Assembly: GCF_000003815.2 (NCBI RefSeq)
Contig: NC_049985.1
Coordinates: 12,688,566 to 12,737,527 of the forward strand
DNA: 48,962 bases
Source of the DNA: Branchiostoma floridae
Taxonomy: Eukaryota; Chordata; Leptocardii; Amphioxiformes; Branchiostomatidae
Direction: 5' to 3'
Shown: piece by piece, positions 36,101 to 45,883 of the stretch
How the letters are laid out: each line of letters begins with the position of its first letter
Position numbering within the stretch: position 1 is the stretch's first letter
Translations under genes and position numbers: made by a program
Notes under the pieces: model-generated
The model's database searches: none
Told to the model about the DNA's origin: nothing
Seen by the model: the letters and a program-made list of their open reading frames with translations, nothing else

Positions 36101-37281
36101 TGATTAATGCATTCAGTCCTTGGTGCTGAATTCTATCCACCTACATATTTAAGAGCGTTTTAAAGATGAAATACTTTATATATATGACAATATTGAGATG
36201 GTGTCCCAAAGTTGACAAATTCAATAGTCAGTTTAGGTCTCCACAAACATATTCTTGACAGACTGTAAGAGCTTAGGGTTTTAAGGATGGGTCTGATGGT
36301 AGATTTTAGCAGGTACAGCCCAAATACAGATACATGTAATAACACTGACAGTGGAGTAATGGAAGGAAATAGACGCAAGGAAGTACTGAGTACAATTAGC
36401 TATCTATGCCACCTTGTAGATTAAGTGCTAGAATGAATTAAAGTTTTTTTTACTCAAAACTTGTTAGATTTTACTTTGATGTATAAGTATTAGACGTGTT
36501 GGCAAATGAGGTAAAGCATGCTTAGCAAACTCTCTTGAAGTACCCTTTGAGAACACTAAATTTGAAGCGAGTCAGTGAATAGGTTAAGAGCAACTCTTCC
36601 CTATTAACATGGTAAAGTTCTAGGCTACTGGACACTGCTGATCATAAAGTGATGTAGATGCTTTCCTTCTCATTCTGCATAGATATACATTCAAGTTCAG
36701 TTAGAAAAAAATACCCTGAACCTACCTATAAGGCTCCCTTTCCACAAGGCTGTAAAGCGACCAAACAGTGATCAAAATTGTATTTAAATGACCCCTGATT
36801 TCACTATTAGATTATGATGCAGGATGATAAAATAAGATTTAAAAGACGCAAAATGATTAAAAAAACACTTGTTCTTTTTGTATACTATTTGTTTGGTGAT
36901 CTATCAAGTCTTTGGTTGCTGAGCAGTTGCTGAGCAGTCACAGCCTCTGGAAAGAGAGTGTAAAAAATTGATGTGTATTATTTTGCCCTCTGCTTTAAGC
37001 GTTATCATGGTGTATTTTGTGGTGGGGTTTGAACTGCTATGCCATTGCGATGTAACAAACACGCTCCTACTTTACAACAGGGAAACCATTATCCATGATG
37101 GCATTTAGCTAAGGAAAGTTCGAAGGTATCGAGTTGATGGATGAAAGGTGTTAAGAGGATGTTTTTCTTGTTCCTTTGCAGCCATGTGACGCAGACCACA
37201 TCTTGGATCCATCCCGTTTCAGGCGTTCAGCACATGCCAGGCATACAGGAGGGGCTTGAGTTACCCGAGACAGACACGTAA
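9183..37281 (+). CDS. STXBP4: Syntaxin-binding protein 4 (Synip) orthologue, two-PDZ form; complete, 20 coding exons, 775 aa
   Basis: Exons: 9183-9336, 9781-9876, 12455-12524, 14210-14284, 14624-14730, 16088-16238, 16439-16568, 17372-17478, 17625-17773, 17895-17981, 18381-18562, 20346-20442, 22879-23006, 23422-23514, 23786-23851, 24102-24266, 25721-25843, 29059-29248, 32499-32556, 37182-37281. All phases join, totalling 2328 nt. Start ATG has context CACCATGG. Domains: Ser/Thr-rich N-terminus; PDZ1 (about 40-131, NGLGIKIAGG); Ser-rich linker; PDZ2 (about 219-305, [25 protein letters not shown]), the match to the single human PDZ; Ser/Pro linker; EF-hand-like [13 protein letters not shown] to [12 protein letters not shown] (about 437-511); coiled coil (about 512-660, [22 protein letters not shown]); WW (about 725-757, [31 protein letters not shown]). 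Vertebrate STXBP4 binds syntaxin-4 in insulin-regulated GLUT4 vesicle docking. Human is 553 aa; the excess is mainly PDZ1 and linkers. Confidence 0.95.
11816..12231. other. Assembly gap, 416 N
   Basis: A run of 416 N inside STXBP4 intron 2. The exons on either side join in phase, so no coding exon is required in the gap. Confidence 1.
12805..12979. mobile_element. Short inverted-repeat (MITE-like) element, GTCAAACCTG family
   Basis: The element begins CAGTTGAAACTG and ends AGTTTTGACTG, an imperfect terminal inverted repeat. Its interior (ACAAGATTCTTGATG, then GGGAAAATTTAT and AGTGGTCACAT) reappears in reverse orientation at about 29375-29515. It lies in STXBP4 intron 3 and has no coding capacity. 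Confidence 0.6.
19093..19781. other. Assembly gap, 689 N
   Basis: A run of 689 N within STXBP4 intron 11 (18563-20345). Exons 18381-18562 and 20346-20442 join in phase 0 and give a continuous match to vertebrate STXBP4 (DKLET then ALKYLGL), so no exon is needed here. A phase-0 cassette exon could still hide in the gap. Confidence 1.
20548..20773. mobile_element. Short MITE-like element with AGCTGTCTCCAG ends
   Basis: AGCTGTCTCCAG at 20548 and CTGGAGACAGCT ending at 20773 are exact inverted repeats of 12 bp enclosing about 200 bp. The interior also has GGGACGGG opposite CCCGTCC. I could not identify a clear target duplication. It is in STXBP4 intron 12. Confidence 0.6.
21020..22080. repeat. 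Degenerate complex tandem repeat array in STXBP4 intron 12
   Basis: Two diverged copies of a unit of about 320 bp come first. Each has CATCC.TGTCCC near the start, then ACATACCAAA.AAAGAGTGCC, GGATGTGTGGAAAGAAGG, and CAGCATTTCCAATTAG, at about 21080-21260 and 21400-21570. These are followed by several shorter copies of a unit of about 140 bp with AATACTGTAGT, CCAAATTGGGCAATTACTGA and GACCATGCCGTGCACAAT, then GACAATTG.CC, at about 21600-22060. A (TTCG)n stretch sits near 21757. The units share sub-blocks, so the array grew by repeated local duplication. Confidence 0.8.
22468..22550 (+). pseudogene. Relic duplicate of STXBP4 exon 14 in the preceding intron
   Basis: AGCCAACCTGAGCTGGACAG and AATAAGACAAGAAGGAAACA closely match exon 23422-23514 (CAGCCTGACCTGGACAGAAT, then AAGACAAGAAAGAGACAAC). 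It translates as [20 protein letters not shown] against [19 protein letters not shown] in the real exon, with no stop in that stretch. The copy lies 950 bp upstream of the true exon and before exon 13. It lacks a matching donor (AAAAATATC replaces AAGGCAAGC), so it is probably dead. Confidence 0.75.
23515..23516 (+). promoter_or_regulatory. STXBP4: Non-canonical GC splice donor (GC-AG intron) after STXBP4 exon 14
   Basis: Exon 14 ends ...AGACTAAAG and is followed by GCAAGC. The next exon starts at 23786 after TTCTAG and continues in phase 0. The exon end and intron start (AAG, GCAAG) fit the strong consensus typical of GC-AG introns. No GT nearby gives a coherent protein. Confidence 0.85.
24281..24405 (+). 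mobile_element. tRNA-derived SINE copy 1 (of three in tandem)
   Basis: GGATGTCCCTGTAGCTCAAG is followed by TGGTAGCAGCCTC, which contains a recognisable Pol III A box (TAGCTCAAGTGG). A decayed B box (CAGTTAAAATCC) lies about 60 bp further on. It begins 14 bp after the end of STXBP4 exon 16. The A-to-B distance exceeds that of a normal tRNA, so it is SINE-like rather than a tRNA gene. Confidence 0.7.
24412..24472 (+). repeat. Duplicate fragment of STXBP4 exon 16, copy A
   Basis: GGACTATGAGGAGGTCATCA and the following ACTGGAACAGCTGACCTCAA repeat the exon 16 region that starts at 24194. A deletion relative to the exon (CACGAGATAGCC is lost) breaks the frame. No splice acceptor or the exon's donor is retained. 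Confidence 0.85.
24508..24630 (+). mobile_element. tRNA-derived SINE copy 2
   Basis: It starts 227 bp after copy 1 with the same GGATGTCCCTGTAGCTCAAG. This copy keeps the best B box (CCAGTTCAAATTCTG). It sits between exon fragments A and B. Confidence 0.75.
24635..24690 (+). repeat. Duplicate fragment of STXBP4 exon 16, copy B
   Basis: GGACTATGAGGAGGTCATCA, then GACTACTGGAACAGCCGACC and TCAAGGCACAGCAGAC, a second partial copy of exon 16. It shares the same internal deletion as copy A, so the deletion predates the second duplication. Confidence 0.85.
24709..24845 (+). mobile_element. tRNA-derived SINE copy 3
   Basis: It starts 201 bp after copy 2 with the identical head, and the B-box region has decayed (CCCAGGATCAAATAATA). 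It ends the tandem exon-fragment plus SINE array. Confidence 0.7.
25921..27294. mobile_element. Terminal-inverted-repeat element A (about 1.37 kb) in STXBP4 intron 17
   Basis: ACTGTAATTC at 25921 and GAATTACAGT ending at 27294 are exact inverted ends. A further inverted block (TTTATGTTCACGGT near the left end, ACCGTGAACATAAAGT at the right) lies inside them. The flanks allow a TA target duplication. There are no transposase-like ORFs. The interior (about 26550-27190) is shared with element B just downstream. Confidence 0.75.
27356..28366. mobile_element. Terminal-inverted-repeat element B (about 1.0 kb), internally related to element A
   Basis: The ends are ACTGTAAGTTCATTTATGTT at 27356 and ATAAATGAACTTACAGT ending at 28366, with subterminal TCGCGA/CTCGCAAA blocks. 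The interior shares long stretches with element A in the same order: GGAGTCATTATTGTATAGAA, GGAGGAAAAAGAAACAT, GACATGGCTGCGATAACAAT, GGCCCTGTTGCGTTCCGTGC. The ends of A and B are related but clearly different, so one core is carried by two end types. Confidence 0.75.
29375..29515 (-). mobile_element. Second copy of the GTCAAACCTG MITE-like family
   Basis: Read on the minus strand it contains GGTCAAACCTGTG, then GACAAGATTCTTGATG and GGGAAAAATTATCC. These match the element at 12805-12979 in order. It lies in STXBP4 intron 18. Confidence 0.6.
31649..31715. repeat. Short tandem repeat, three copies of about 24 bp
   Basis: AAAACTGTAGGGTTGACCTA is followed by an almost identical second copy and a partial third (AAAACTGTAGG), separated by AAG. 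Confidence 0.85.
32865..33130. repeat. Minisatellite, about five copies of a unit near 57 bp
   Basis: The core TGTCCTTGGTGCTGAACAC with following ATCCA.ACA.ACACAC.CAT and TTG(T/C)CATAGC recurs five times with small length changes. A single detached copy of the core (CAGTCCTTGGTGCTGAATTC, then TATCCACCTACATA) is at about 36115-36147. Open frames across the array on the minus strand arise from the repeat and are not genes. Confidence 0.85.
35476..35575. other. Assembly gap, 100 N
   Basis: A run of exactly 100 N inside the last STXBP4 intron (32557-37181), probably of arbitrary size. Confidence 1.
35690..35890 (+). repeat. Probable dispersed repeat (retroelement 3' end type)
   Basis: The stretch GGTTCTTGAGTTATGCTATG followed by ACAGACAGACAGACACACCC resembles the 3' part of a widely dispersed invertebrate repeat, with a short (ACAG)n run. 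There is only one copy in this window, so the family call rests on recollection. Confidence 0.35.
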
Positions 37282-38118
37282 CACGCTGAGTGGGCGCCAT
37301 AGGTACATTTACCTCACACACGTACACCACTAATGGACGAGTGCATCAGAACGTAAAGAAATGTCAGACGGGGATATTCTACATGTAGAAAATCGCATGT
37401 ATGTTATCTTTTAAATCAAGAGGTTCATGTATAGATAAGAAAGTGTTTTCAAATTACCTCTCCCCTCTCCATTTTTTCTTAAATCATGCAGTTTTAATAT
37501 CTAGTAAATATCTGTCCTTAAGCAAACGAGTGTACAGACTGTAAATTAACATAAGTATGAACTATCAAATATGAACTGATAGTAGTTGTCACATAAATCG
37601 CGTCCTCAACTGACTTCAACAACTGAATGGTAGCAAAAATTAGCCAAAAGATAGCAACTTTCCAAAATTGTCATAATGCAAATCGCTCAAGATGTACATA
37701 ATTTCTGTAGGTCTCTTTATAACAAATTGACAGTAGATTCAACTAAGCCTTGGATGTTTAAAAAGATGTTTCATACAGTACTCACCAAATGCAGCTTCTC
37801 ATATATTTGAGGCATCTACTTATTTTAAAATGCTTTTTTCTTCTAACAGTTTCGGCATTTTGTGTGTCTTTTTATTGTTTATGTAGGTTGAGTGAAAGAA
37901 ATTTATTGGACATAACGTTACATGACTTTCGTGCAAAAATTAGTTATACTATTATGTACATTGATATTTCTAAAAACAAGTAATACACTCTCATTCCATT
38001 TATATATATATATTATATTTTATTTGCCTCTGATAATCAATTTAGATAGTTCATAGTGTAAACCTATTTTTATAGATACAATTTTCAGTATCATGTTAGC
38101 TGACTCAAATGGAAAGGC

Positions 38119-38124
38119 AATAAA
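38119..38124 (+). promoter_or_regulatory. Candidate poly(A) signal of STXBP4
   Basis: First AATAAA after the STXBP4 stop, giving a 3' UTR of about 840 nt. A second AATAAA is at 38156-38161. Confidence 0.45.
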
Positions 38125-38406
38125 GTCCAATTATAGCTGCCACTCCATGTCTTGAAATAAATAGTCATATTTATACCTCAATTGAAAATTCACATACGGT
38201 TGGTGCAAGGCAACACTTACTGCAGACCAAGATTGGATTGTTCCCTTGTGGTATATTCTAAGGCTAAGTTTTAGACAGGTTAGTGCCAAATATCAAAGAA
38301 ATTCTGAAAACCTAACGATCTTCTCTATTTGTTATAATACTACATGTTTTGATAAAAAGGTTACAGTCTATAAGTTTCAGAGACAGATCTACATGTCGAT
38401 GTTGAC

Positions 38407-38506
38407 NNNNNNNNNNNNNNNNNNNNNNNNNNNNNNNNNNNNNNNNNNNNNNNNNNNNNNNNNNNNNNNNNNNNNNNNNNNNNNNNNNNNNNNNNNNNNN
38501 NNNNNN
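38407..38506. other. Assembly gap, 100 N
   Basis: A run of exactly 100 N downstream of STXBP4. Confidence 1.
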
Positions 38507-40607
38507 GATAGTCTCATTGCTGTAGTGTTCATGTAGCTGATTCCTAATTCAATGGCATCACATTTCTTACACGATGTAGAGCCTTCATTTTAGTTCATGA
38601 TACATAGCCACAGGTCAGTTGTGACAAGTTTTTGGACCTCTAATGAATCTTTGGAGAATTGTGTTGTCCTTTTGGCAGGAAAATGATTATAATCTTAAAA
38701 TGTTGATACAACATTCTACTTCTAAGATTCCTGTTGATAGAGAATGCAAAATAAGTTCTAGCTACATCATTATATGATACAGATACAGACTGCAACTATG
38801 TGAACAATAAAACATGTATAATTTGTCTGGAAGAAAGACATTTTCTTTTAGGTAGGCTAAAAATCACAAATAAAATCTGGGAAATTTTACATTGAAGATC
38901 TGCACATAAATATTGCTGTCTACATGAGATGTCATCTTATTTAGCAGGAAATGACAAATTGGTGGTATTACAGGCTACATGCAGGGCTTGTAACTTTCCA
39001 AGAGATCTATGAATTATGCAAAACTTCTGAGAACTCCTCCATATTCCTTTGCCAGCTAATTTGCATTCAGTTCCTAGAATCTGGTGTCAGCCAATGTCAA
39101 AGTGATATCTGGAAGACTGATCTCTTGGCACAGCAGCCTTACATGCATGTGTGCTCTAGCAGTGGAAGGTTTATCTTCTAGGGGGACACTTATCACAAGA
39201 AAGCTATTCTTGTCCAAGTGTTGTTTGAGGTTGTCTCTTGAAGGAGCCTTAACCTCACATTTAGAATGTGTCCTCAAACACTGTTCGCTGCAAATGTACT
39301 TCAGTTATGTTCTTGTGGGAATGAAGCGGTTTTCTTCCTCCTGGTTTCAGAGGTAAACTTCTCACCAAATATTTGACTTGATTGACAGATCAGATGGCAT
39401 TAGGCTCATTTTTCCAGCACTGGAATTTACTACAAGGAGTAAAATATAAAGATATAATGCATGCACTTTTATCAAAGTAAATGATTTAGGTGATGTGCAC
39501 TTCCAAACAATGTTTTTCTGTTTTCAATGAACAACATGACTATTTAAAAAGAACATCATGACTTAATAAAAAGAACAAGGTTTGCACTAAATAACCATCC
39601 TTTACCTTGTGATGCCATCTTTGTTATGGATCAGCTACTGTGTATTATTTACATCTTCCAAACCACCTTTGTGTGTGCGTGTGTACATATGTACATGTAT
39701 ATGGTATATTATGAATAAACATATCTACCCAACATTATATTGGTGGATTGTTGTTGAATATATTTTAGTGAAAATTTAGTTTACTTTGCAAATGCCATCC
39801 AGATTTACACCTTGATTAACATTTAACAAAGTCCAGACCAGACTCATCATTATGACCAAATTTTTGCAGCCCAAGTGTCAATGAAAAGAAGTGTTACATG
39901 CAACAGTATTGGTCCCATACCTTCCATCAGCGAAAATTGATTTTTACTAAATATGCTATTTTGTTGCATATTGGTCAATTTGGTAATTTTCTAGGGGATA
40001 CTTTTATTCCAGTGGGTACTTTTATTCGATAGAGCTTATAGAACGTAAGTTATGTACGCGCCTCTCTCTGCCTCAGAATTTTGAAGAAAAAAATTATTTC
40101 ATTTCTTTGCCCAGTCTATACAATTGTTTACAAATCTGAGATTCAATAAATTAAATTGGTTTGTGGCCAAACGTGAAAATCAGAGATACACGTAGCCTGC
40201 CAGGTGCATTTATATAAAAGCAGTGATTTTGTGAAATAATTTAAAGATTAGAAGAAAACGCCTTTCATTTCACTGTGTCATAAACCTCGTATAAAATATG
40301 CTCATCCTGTTAGGGGCCTGGAGTCTGAATTGTTCAGCCACTATATAACTGCCTGGAAAAACATTGTGCAGAAATCATTTGCCCAGATTGCTCATAATCT
40401 CATTTAGTTCATCTAATTGTTTGAAGACTTGTCATTTCATCCACAAGATGTGAAACAAGACAAATGAGGCAAAATTAATAACCGGAGATACACAAGCCTG
40501 ACTGATGCAGTTAAGTCAACACTGATTTTTCTTTGTAAGCAAAGAGCCGAAATGCCAGGCGAACCATTGAGCTCGCAGTGGGTGTTATTGACCTGATACA
40601 GAATATG

Positions 40608-41766
40608 TAGCCTCCTTCACCGGCCTCTCTGGGAAGCTTGGCAATTTTTTTTTGGGGGGGGGGGGGGTAGGTCGATTCGCGATTTTTAACCGGGAATATG
40701 CCGGGAAAGGAATATATGCAGGGAAAGGAATATACACCGGAAAGCTTGTACGGGCTATAGGCGAAATTGGCTTCCCAGTAGGCCTGCTACTCTTCGGTAT
40801 CTACAAACGCAATAATGATTAAGAATGCCTTTCAGACGGCCAATTAATGTATTCGCGAGAAGTTATTCACACTGCCGCGAGAAGTAATTCACACTTCAAC
40901 GTTAATAGTGCACGGCCACCCCGAAGCGTGCCACAAACCTACGTAACGTTACCGGAAACCGTGCACACGCTGCCTGCCTTTGTCACTTCCAGAGTTACAA
41001 TAATTGATACAACAGTTTGAATAATTGATACACGTGCACAACTTACATTTCAGATCAGTGTAAAACATTTTTTCCAGTGGGTTTAAAACATACTTTCATA
41101 CACCATCGATGATCCGACCGGCAATCTGAATGGGGAGGGGGGCGAGAGCCGTAAAAAGACGGTCGCTCGATCTCGAAAAATACAAAAAACGGTTTCCCAC
41201 ACGTAGTGCAAACAAGCCTTGCCTGATCAGCAACAAGGGCATGAAGTGGCGAGATGACGATGACCATGGTGAGTTCTCTGGCAATCGACGGCAAAATCTG
41301 ATAGCAGAGCGACTTGCCTTGGCCTGTATACGTAAGCAAGGCCAACAAAACAATCATTGCCTTCGCAGACCACAGCAATGGCCAGGGATAGTCCTTCCCT
41401 CAACTCGGGGAAGCTCTTTCGTACATGATGGGAAGTTTCAGCGGAGTTTTTCTACGGTAAGTACTCGTTTTCAAATGAGCCGTTTTGAAATGCGTGACCC
41501 GACGACCGTTACAAAGTTACGGGTCATCGCGCGACGGGGCGTGTGCCGGGCTGCCAGTGCTGGACGCGTTTATGACGGGAAGTTCGCACATCCATACCAA
41601 ATGGTGATAAGTGTTTTTTAATAGGGCTTTGTAGATGCCGAAGAGTAGCAGGCCTACTGGGAAGCCAATTTCGCCTATAGCCCGTACAAGCTTTCCGGTG
41701 TATATTCCTTTCCCTGCATATATTCCTTTCCCGGCATATTCCCGGTTAAAAATCGCGAATCGACCT

Positions 41767-41797
<31 letters not shown>

Positions 41798-41836
41798 AAT
41801 TGCCAAGCTTCCCAGAGAGGCCGGTGAAGGAGGCTA
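40608..41836. mobile_element. Foldback element with about 200-bp arms, 9-bp target duplication and a RecQ-like cargo
   Basis: The left arm, 40608-40807, starts TAGCCTCCTTCACCGGCC. The right arm, about 41628-41836, is its reverse complement and ends GGTGAAGGAGGCTA. The arms differ mainly in the length of a G/C homopolymer plus A/T run (near 40649 and 41770). The flanking CAGAATATG at 40599-40607 and 41837-41845 is a perfect 9-bp direct repeat. The roughly 820-bp interior is CpG-richer than the surroundings, holds a short direct repeat (GCGAGAAGT.ATTCACACT, near 40855 and 40879), and carries a helicase fragment on the minus strand. The low divergence of the arms suggests recent insertion. Confidence 0.9.
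41055..41425 (-). pseudogene. RecQ-family helicase N-terminal fragment inside the foldback element
   Basis: Two overlapping minus-strand frames together resemble the start of a RecQ helicase domain. The first gives SFPELREG then AIAVVCEGNDCFVGLAY (the region before the Walker A loop). The second gives TGQGKSLCYQILP (Walker A, motif I) and VIVISPLHALVADQAR (motif Ia). The switch between frames falls at about 41335, where one base appears gained or lost. There is no DEAH box or later motif, and the second frame then runs through unrelated residues to a stop at 41055. The segment is too short to be a working helicase. It is either a captured host gene fragment or the remnant of a helicase encoded by the parent transposon. 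Confidence 0.75.
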
Positions 41837-42845
41837 CAGAATATGTTCATTCTGTTAGCCAGAGCAGAAGTCTGAATCTGATTTGTTCCTCTGGTATAGC
41901 TGTCTTCCAGCCCAACACACCAGCTTGAAAGAGCATCTGATCTATCATGAAGGAATCATTGATAAAATCATTTTGGCTTTTTATCTGAAAATGCTGCATG
42001 AAAAAGCAGTTCATTGAGCAATAGTGAAAATTATACAGTCCAGAAGGCATAGAACCTCTCCAGACTAGTGCACTATTAGGGCTCTACACTAAAGACGTCA
42101 TATCCTTCATATCCTTTATATGTGTATCTAACTATACCTAAGCTGCACTGGCCCATGAATGGGTATAGATAAATTCTGCAGAAGACAGCGTCTCAAGGCA
42201 CTGAAATCTTTCATGTTTTGAATCTGTTGGTTCATCTTTCCTCTCACTGCCTAGCCAGATGCTTTCTACAGTACCTGCTGTAGTTGTGCACATGTTTTTA
42301 TTTTTTTTATTAGGAGTTTTTTGTGGAGTTTTAAATTTGAAACAGTGTTGTATTACCATCCCAGTGCAATTACATTAGTTGTATGTTATAATTTCACAGC
42401 ATGAGCTGACTGCCCAAACTATAAAAGCAAAACCAGCAAAACATCTCAAGATTACAGTTGTACTAGTACTGTACTAATTAAAGTTCTAAACTGAACTGAC
42501 CTAAATTTCCTCCTTTTTCCCATAGAATGTTTTCAAGTACGTGCAGAATAGTGGGTACTTGCATCAGGCTTATAGCTGAAGTACACATTGTCAAATGCTG
42601 TATTGTTAGGCAACGTACAGGATCCAAATTGGGAAAATGCTAACTGGTTTCCAGGAATCGTAACGTCAGAGGGAAGATCATTAAATTTCTGCAAGGCATC
42701 TCAAGACAGAATCTCTTTTGTCATGTTTTTTTTTCTGACGTCAGCTTTAAGGAAGATGAAAGACATTAGGATACTGGGTACATTTGTGTAGAGCTACATT
42801 TGTATGAGTCCTACTAATAATTTGAGAGCATCAGCAAGACTGTGT

Positions 42846-42846
<1 letters not shown>

Positions 42847-42882
<36 letters not shown>
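42847..42882. repeat. (GT)n microsatellite
   Basis: About 18 uninterrupted GT units, preceded by a GTGTG stretch broken by one G. Confidence 0.97.
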
Positions 42883-42884
<2 letters not shown>

Positions 42885-43813
42885 TTGTGCGTGCATACAC
42901 CGTTGAATACATATTTGTAAAAGTCCCTTTTTCTTCTTCCCCTGCATTATCTATAAGTATAAAATGTCTTGTGCACATTCATTGTAAGATCCTAAAATTA
43001 AATCTGTAACATTCATAATAGCTTGTGCACACTCACTTCAATTGTTGGAGTCTTCTCTTGAATAAAATGGCTAATACATATAATTTTATGTATTGTCATA
43101 TGCATATTTATTTAAAGATTGGAATTGCAGACTATCAAAATTTCAATTTCTGTCCTACTACACACGGCATGCAAATATTCTGGGGGTGTGAAAGAATATT
43201 TACAGAAGCCTTTTGAATATTATTCAGACTTTCTCGGTGTGCTATTCTATGACCACAGTGACATTGAAAACAGCCTTCCAGATTCTACAGGAAGCCTGGA
43301 ATTAGTGTTTTCAAGTGGCTGTCCTGGATACCGTGACGTCAGTGTTTGTGTCATGGTTGTACCATTATTGGGAAGAAGGGCAGAACTGAAAACATTCTAG
43401 CTTCAGAAGATGCCCTTTGAAGATATCCACTGAGCTGAAAAACAAAATGTTCTGTAATGACATCTGTAGAGTGTTGATTACGGGCACATCCGGACTCATG
43501 AATTTCAATTCTATCATAATCTAGATGTAAATTACACAAGACTTCAATGGTTCGGGAAAATCTCAAAGGATAAATGAAGTATAGAATCACTGTCAGCAAT
43601 GATGAATTGGCATGACCATAATGCTGAGAACATGGTGGATATTAATTGCAATTCATTTGTAACATCCAGACAACATGATACATAAGTGCTCAGATTGTTA
43701 TTTGCTTCCTCAATTACAGTAGAAAATACAGTGCACTTGTACATGTCATGCTGTTGCATTACAGATTATTGGGGGCAATGACACATGGGAAGGCCAATAG
43801 CTTTGTATTTCAG

Positions 43814-43981
43814 AGTCAAACCTGGTTAGGCAAGCACCTGGTGCAAGCAACAACCTCTCCCCAGCCACATTAAACAGTCCTGTCCATTTTTACATACTAG
43901 CTAACCCCAACCTGTCCTGGGCAACCACCTGTTGCCATTTTCCCTCAGCCCCTTGAGTGGTTTCAGAATCCAGGTTTGACT
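43814..43981. mobile_element. MITE-like element, AGTCAAACCTGG ends
   Basis: AGTCAAACCTGG at 43814 and CCAGGTTTGACT ending at 43981 are exact 12-bp inverted repeats around about 145 bp of non-coding sequence. The end sequence resembles the family at 12805 and 29375, but the interior does not obviously match. Confidence 0.75.
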
Positions 43982-45883
43982 GTATCTAGAACATGTAAAA
44001 GCCGGCTATTAAAAGCCATGCCATTGCATGTTATTAAAGATTACCAATGAAACACTTTAAATTTTTAAACCACTTTTCTTGCCAAGCCATGTGTTTCATG
44101 GAGATTTAGTGTAATGGCAGAAGTGTAACTAATGCATAAAAGACTTTAACTGTTAAACATCATGGCTTGTTTGAAAGCATGCTCATTGACATTTGACAAA
44201 GCTACAGTATTTTGACCCATGCATCTCAGCCCATGAGGACGACCCTTAGGGCTGATTTATTTCAAGTAAAAAATCACCGGTGAAGGACTTAATTGACCGG
44301 TTAGAATTCAAGCTGTAAGGGGGCACACCCCAGTTTGTGTTGGGTTGCAAGTGTAGCAACTGACTCTACCAGTAAATTGTCCTAAAAGCAAAATACCTGC
44401 ATATGGGTTGAGAGGATATCTCTTCAGCTACAAGACCAACTGAGTTTTGTTTATTCAACTTCTCTAATTTTGCTGAATTAGAGGGAATAAACATTACTTT
44501 TATATGTCAAGAAAAATGTGAAAAACGTTGTTATTATTATATTATTATAATATTTGATGTCATTCCGCAGCAGACTGTGAGAAATGTGATCTCAACCCTA
44601 GAGACTTTCCTCACTTTTTTGCCATGCACTGCCACAGACCCAGCCATGGAAGAACTGGTGTGTGCACCATTAATGAAATGTCAAGGAAACCCAGTCTACA
44701 GTCGTGGGAAACACTCACTGGTGGCCTGAGGTCGTGTGGATAACCCCCAGGCCTTTGGCCAGGGAAGCCACATGAAATGTGCATGTATGTGTACAATGTA
44801 CATGTATTACCACGCTAGGCATCTTTACAATTGTCAAGAGACCGCTTCAACTTGTAAAAGTCTCTCAATATTCTTCTAGAATGCTCACCGTATAAAGATA
44901 TACGCAATACCTTTGTTAATAGTACTACGCTTGCAAAACAGAAATATGCACAACTAACAAAAGAAGACTTTTTCAAATATATAATGACATCAGTTAACTA
45001 TGATTTGATAGAAGAACTCTGTAAGTTCGTCTTCACATGTTTTAAGAAGAGGGAGGAAGCATGTAGAAATATAGTCGTAAGTAGAACATAGAATAGCTTA
45101 CTTATCAGACTCTTTGTATGCGACTTACTGCATTTAGCCCTAGGAGGGCATGAATATGCAATGAATATGCAATAAACTTCATTGTCATTGTTCCTAATTT
45201 CAGTGAACCATAATAATACTTTTGATTTCCAGTTCCTTTACCATTCTCCTTGCTAATTTCTCAAAAGTAGTTATCCGAATTCTTTATTAGATTCTTATAA
45301 TAACTTGTAATATGCCACCTGGTGCACAAGTACCAATGTGCACAAATCAAAGTGACTGGACCATCAACACTTTGTGTCATAATTCCATAATATTTGTCTG
45401 CAAGAAAGAAGAAGCCAGATGACATACAATGCAGGCCAGAATTTCTCCAGAATCCAGACATCCCTCCATAGATCCAACATCCAACCGTCCTTGTGTACTC
45501 TTTGGGGTAAATTAAGCAGCTATAGGGTATGCTGTTAGTGGGCTGGGTTGTAAAGGGGCTCTACCAGACTCCATGGGTCACTGAAAAAATATTGTTTCCA
45601 ACCCAAAACAGCATTTTTGTGGTGGCATTAAGTTGAATATGAAGAGGTCACTGCAAAAACTGCAAACATAAAACCTCTACAAAAACTTCCCATTTCACCA
45701 TGTAGCCGAAATTGGCCAAATAGACTTCAGCTGGCTTTTAGGAGGGGCCTGTTATCCTATAGACACTAGCAATGATATGCATTTTCCAATCTGAAAGACA
45801 GAGGCATCTGGCAGTCTGCCATCCAGCCTCTGCGTCTATGTGTAAGCAAGTCAAACATTGACCCTTGCGTGACAGGTAACACC

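Noticed and set aside
41130-41621. 163-codon plus-strand frame inside the foldback element
   Set aside because: It runs opposite the RecQ-like fragment, has no recognisable motif and ends near the inverted arm.
41517-41928. Frames rich in Gly, Pro or Lys at the element's right arm
   Set aside because: Translations of the inverted arm and its homopolymer run.
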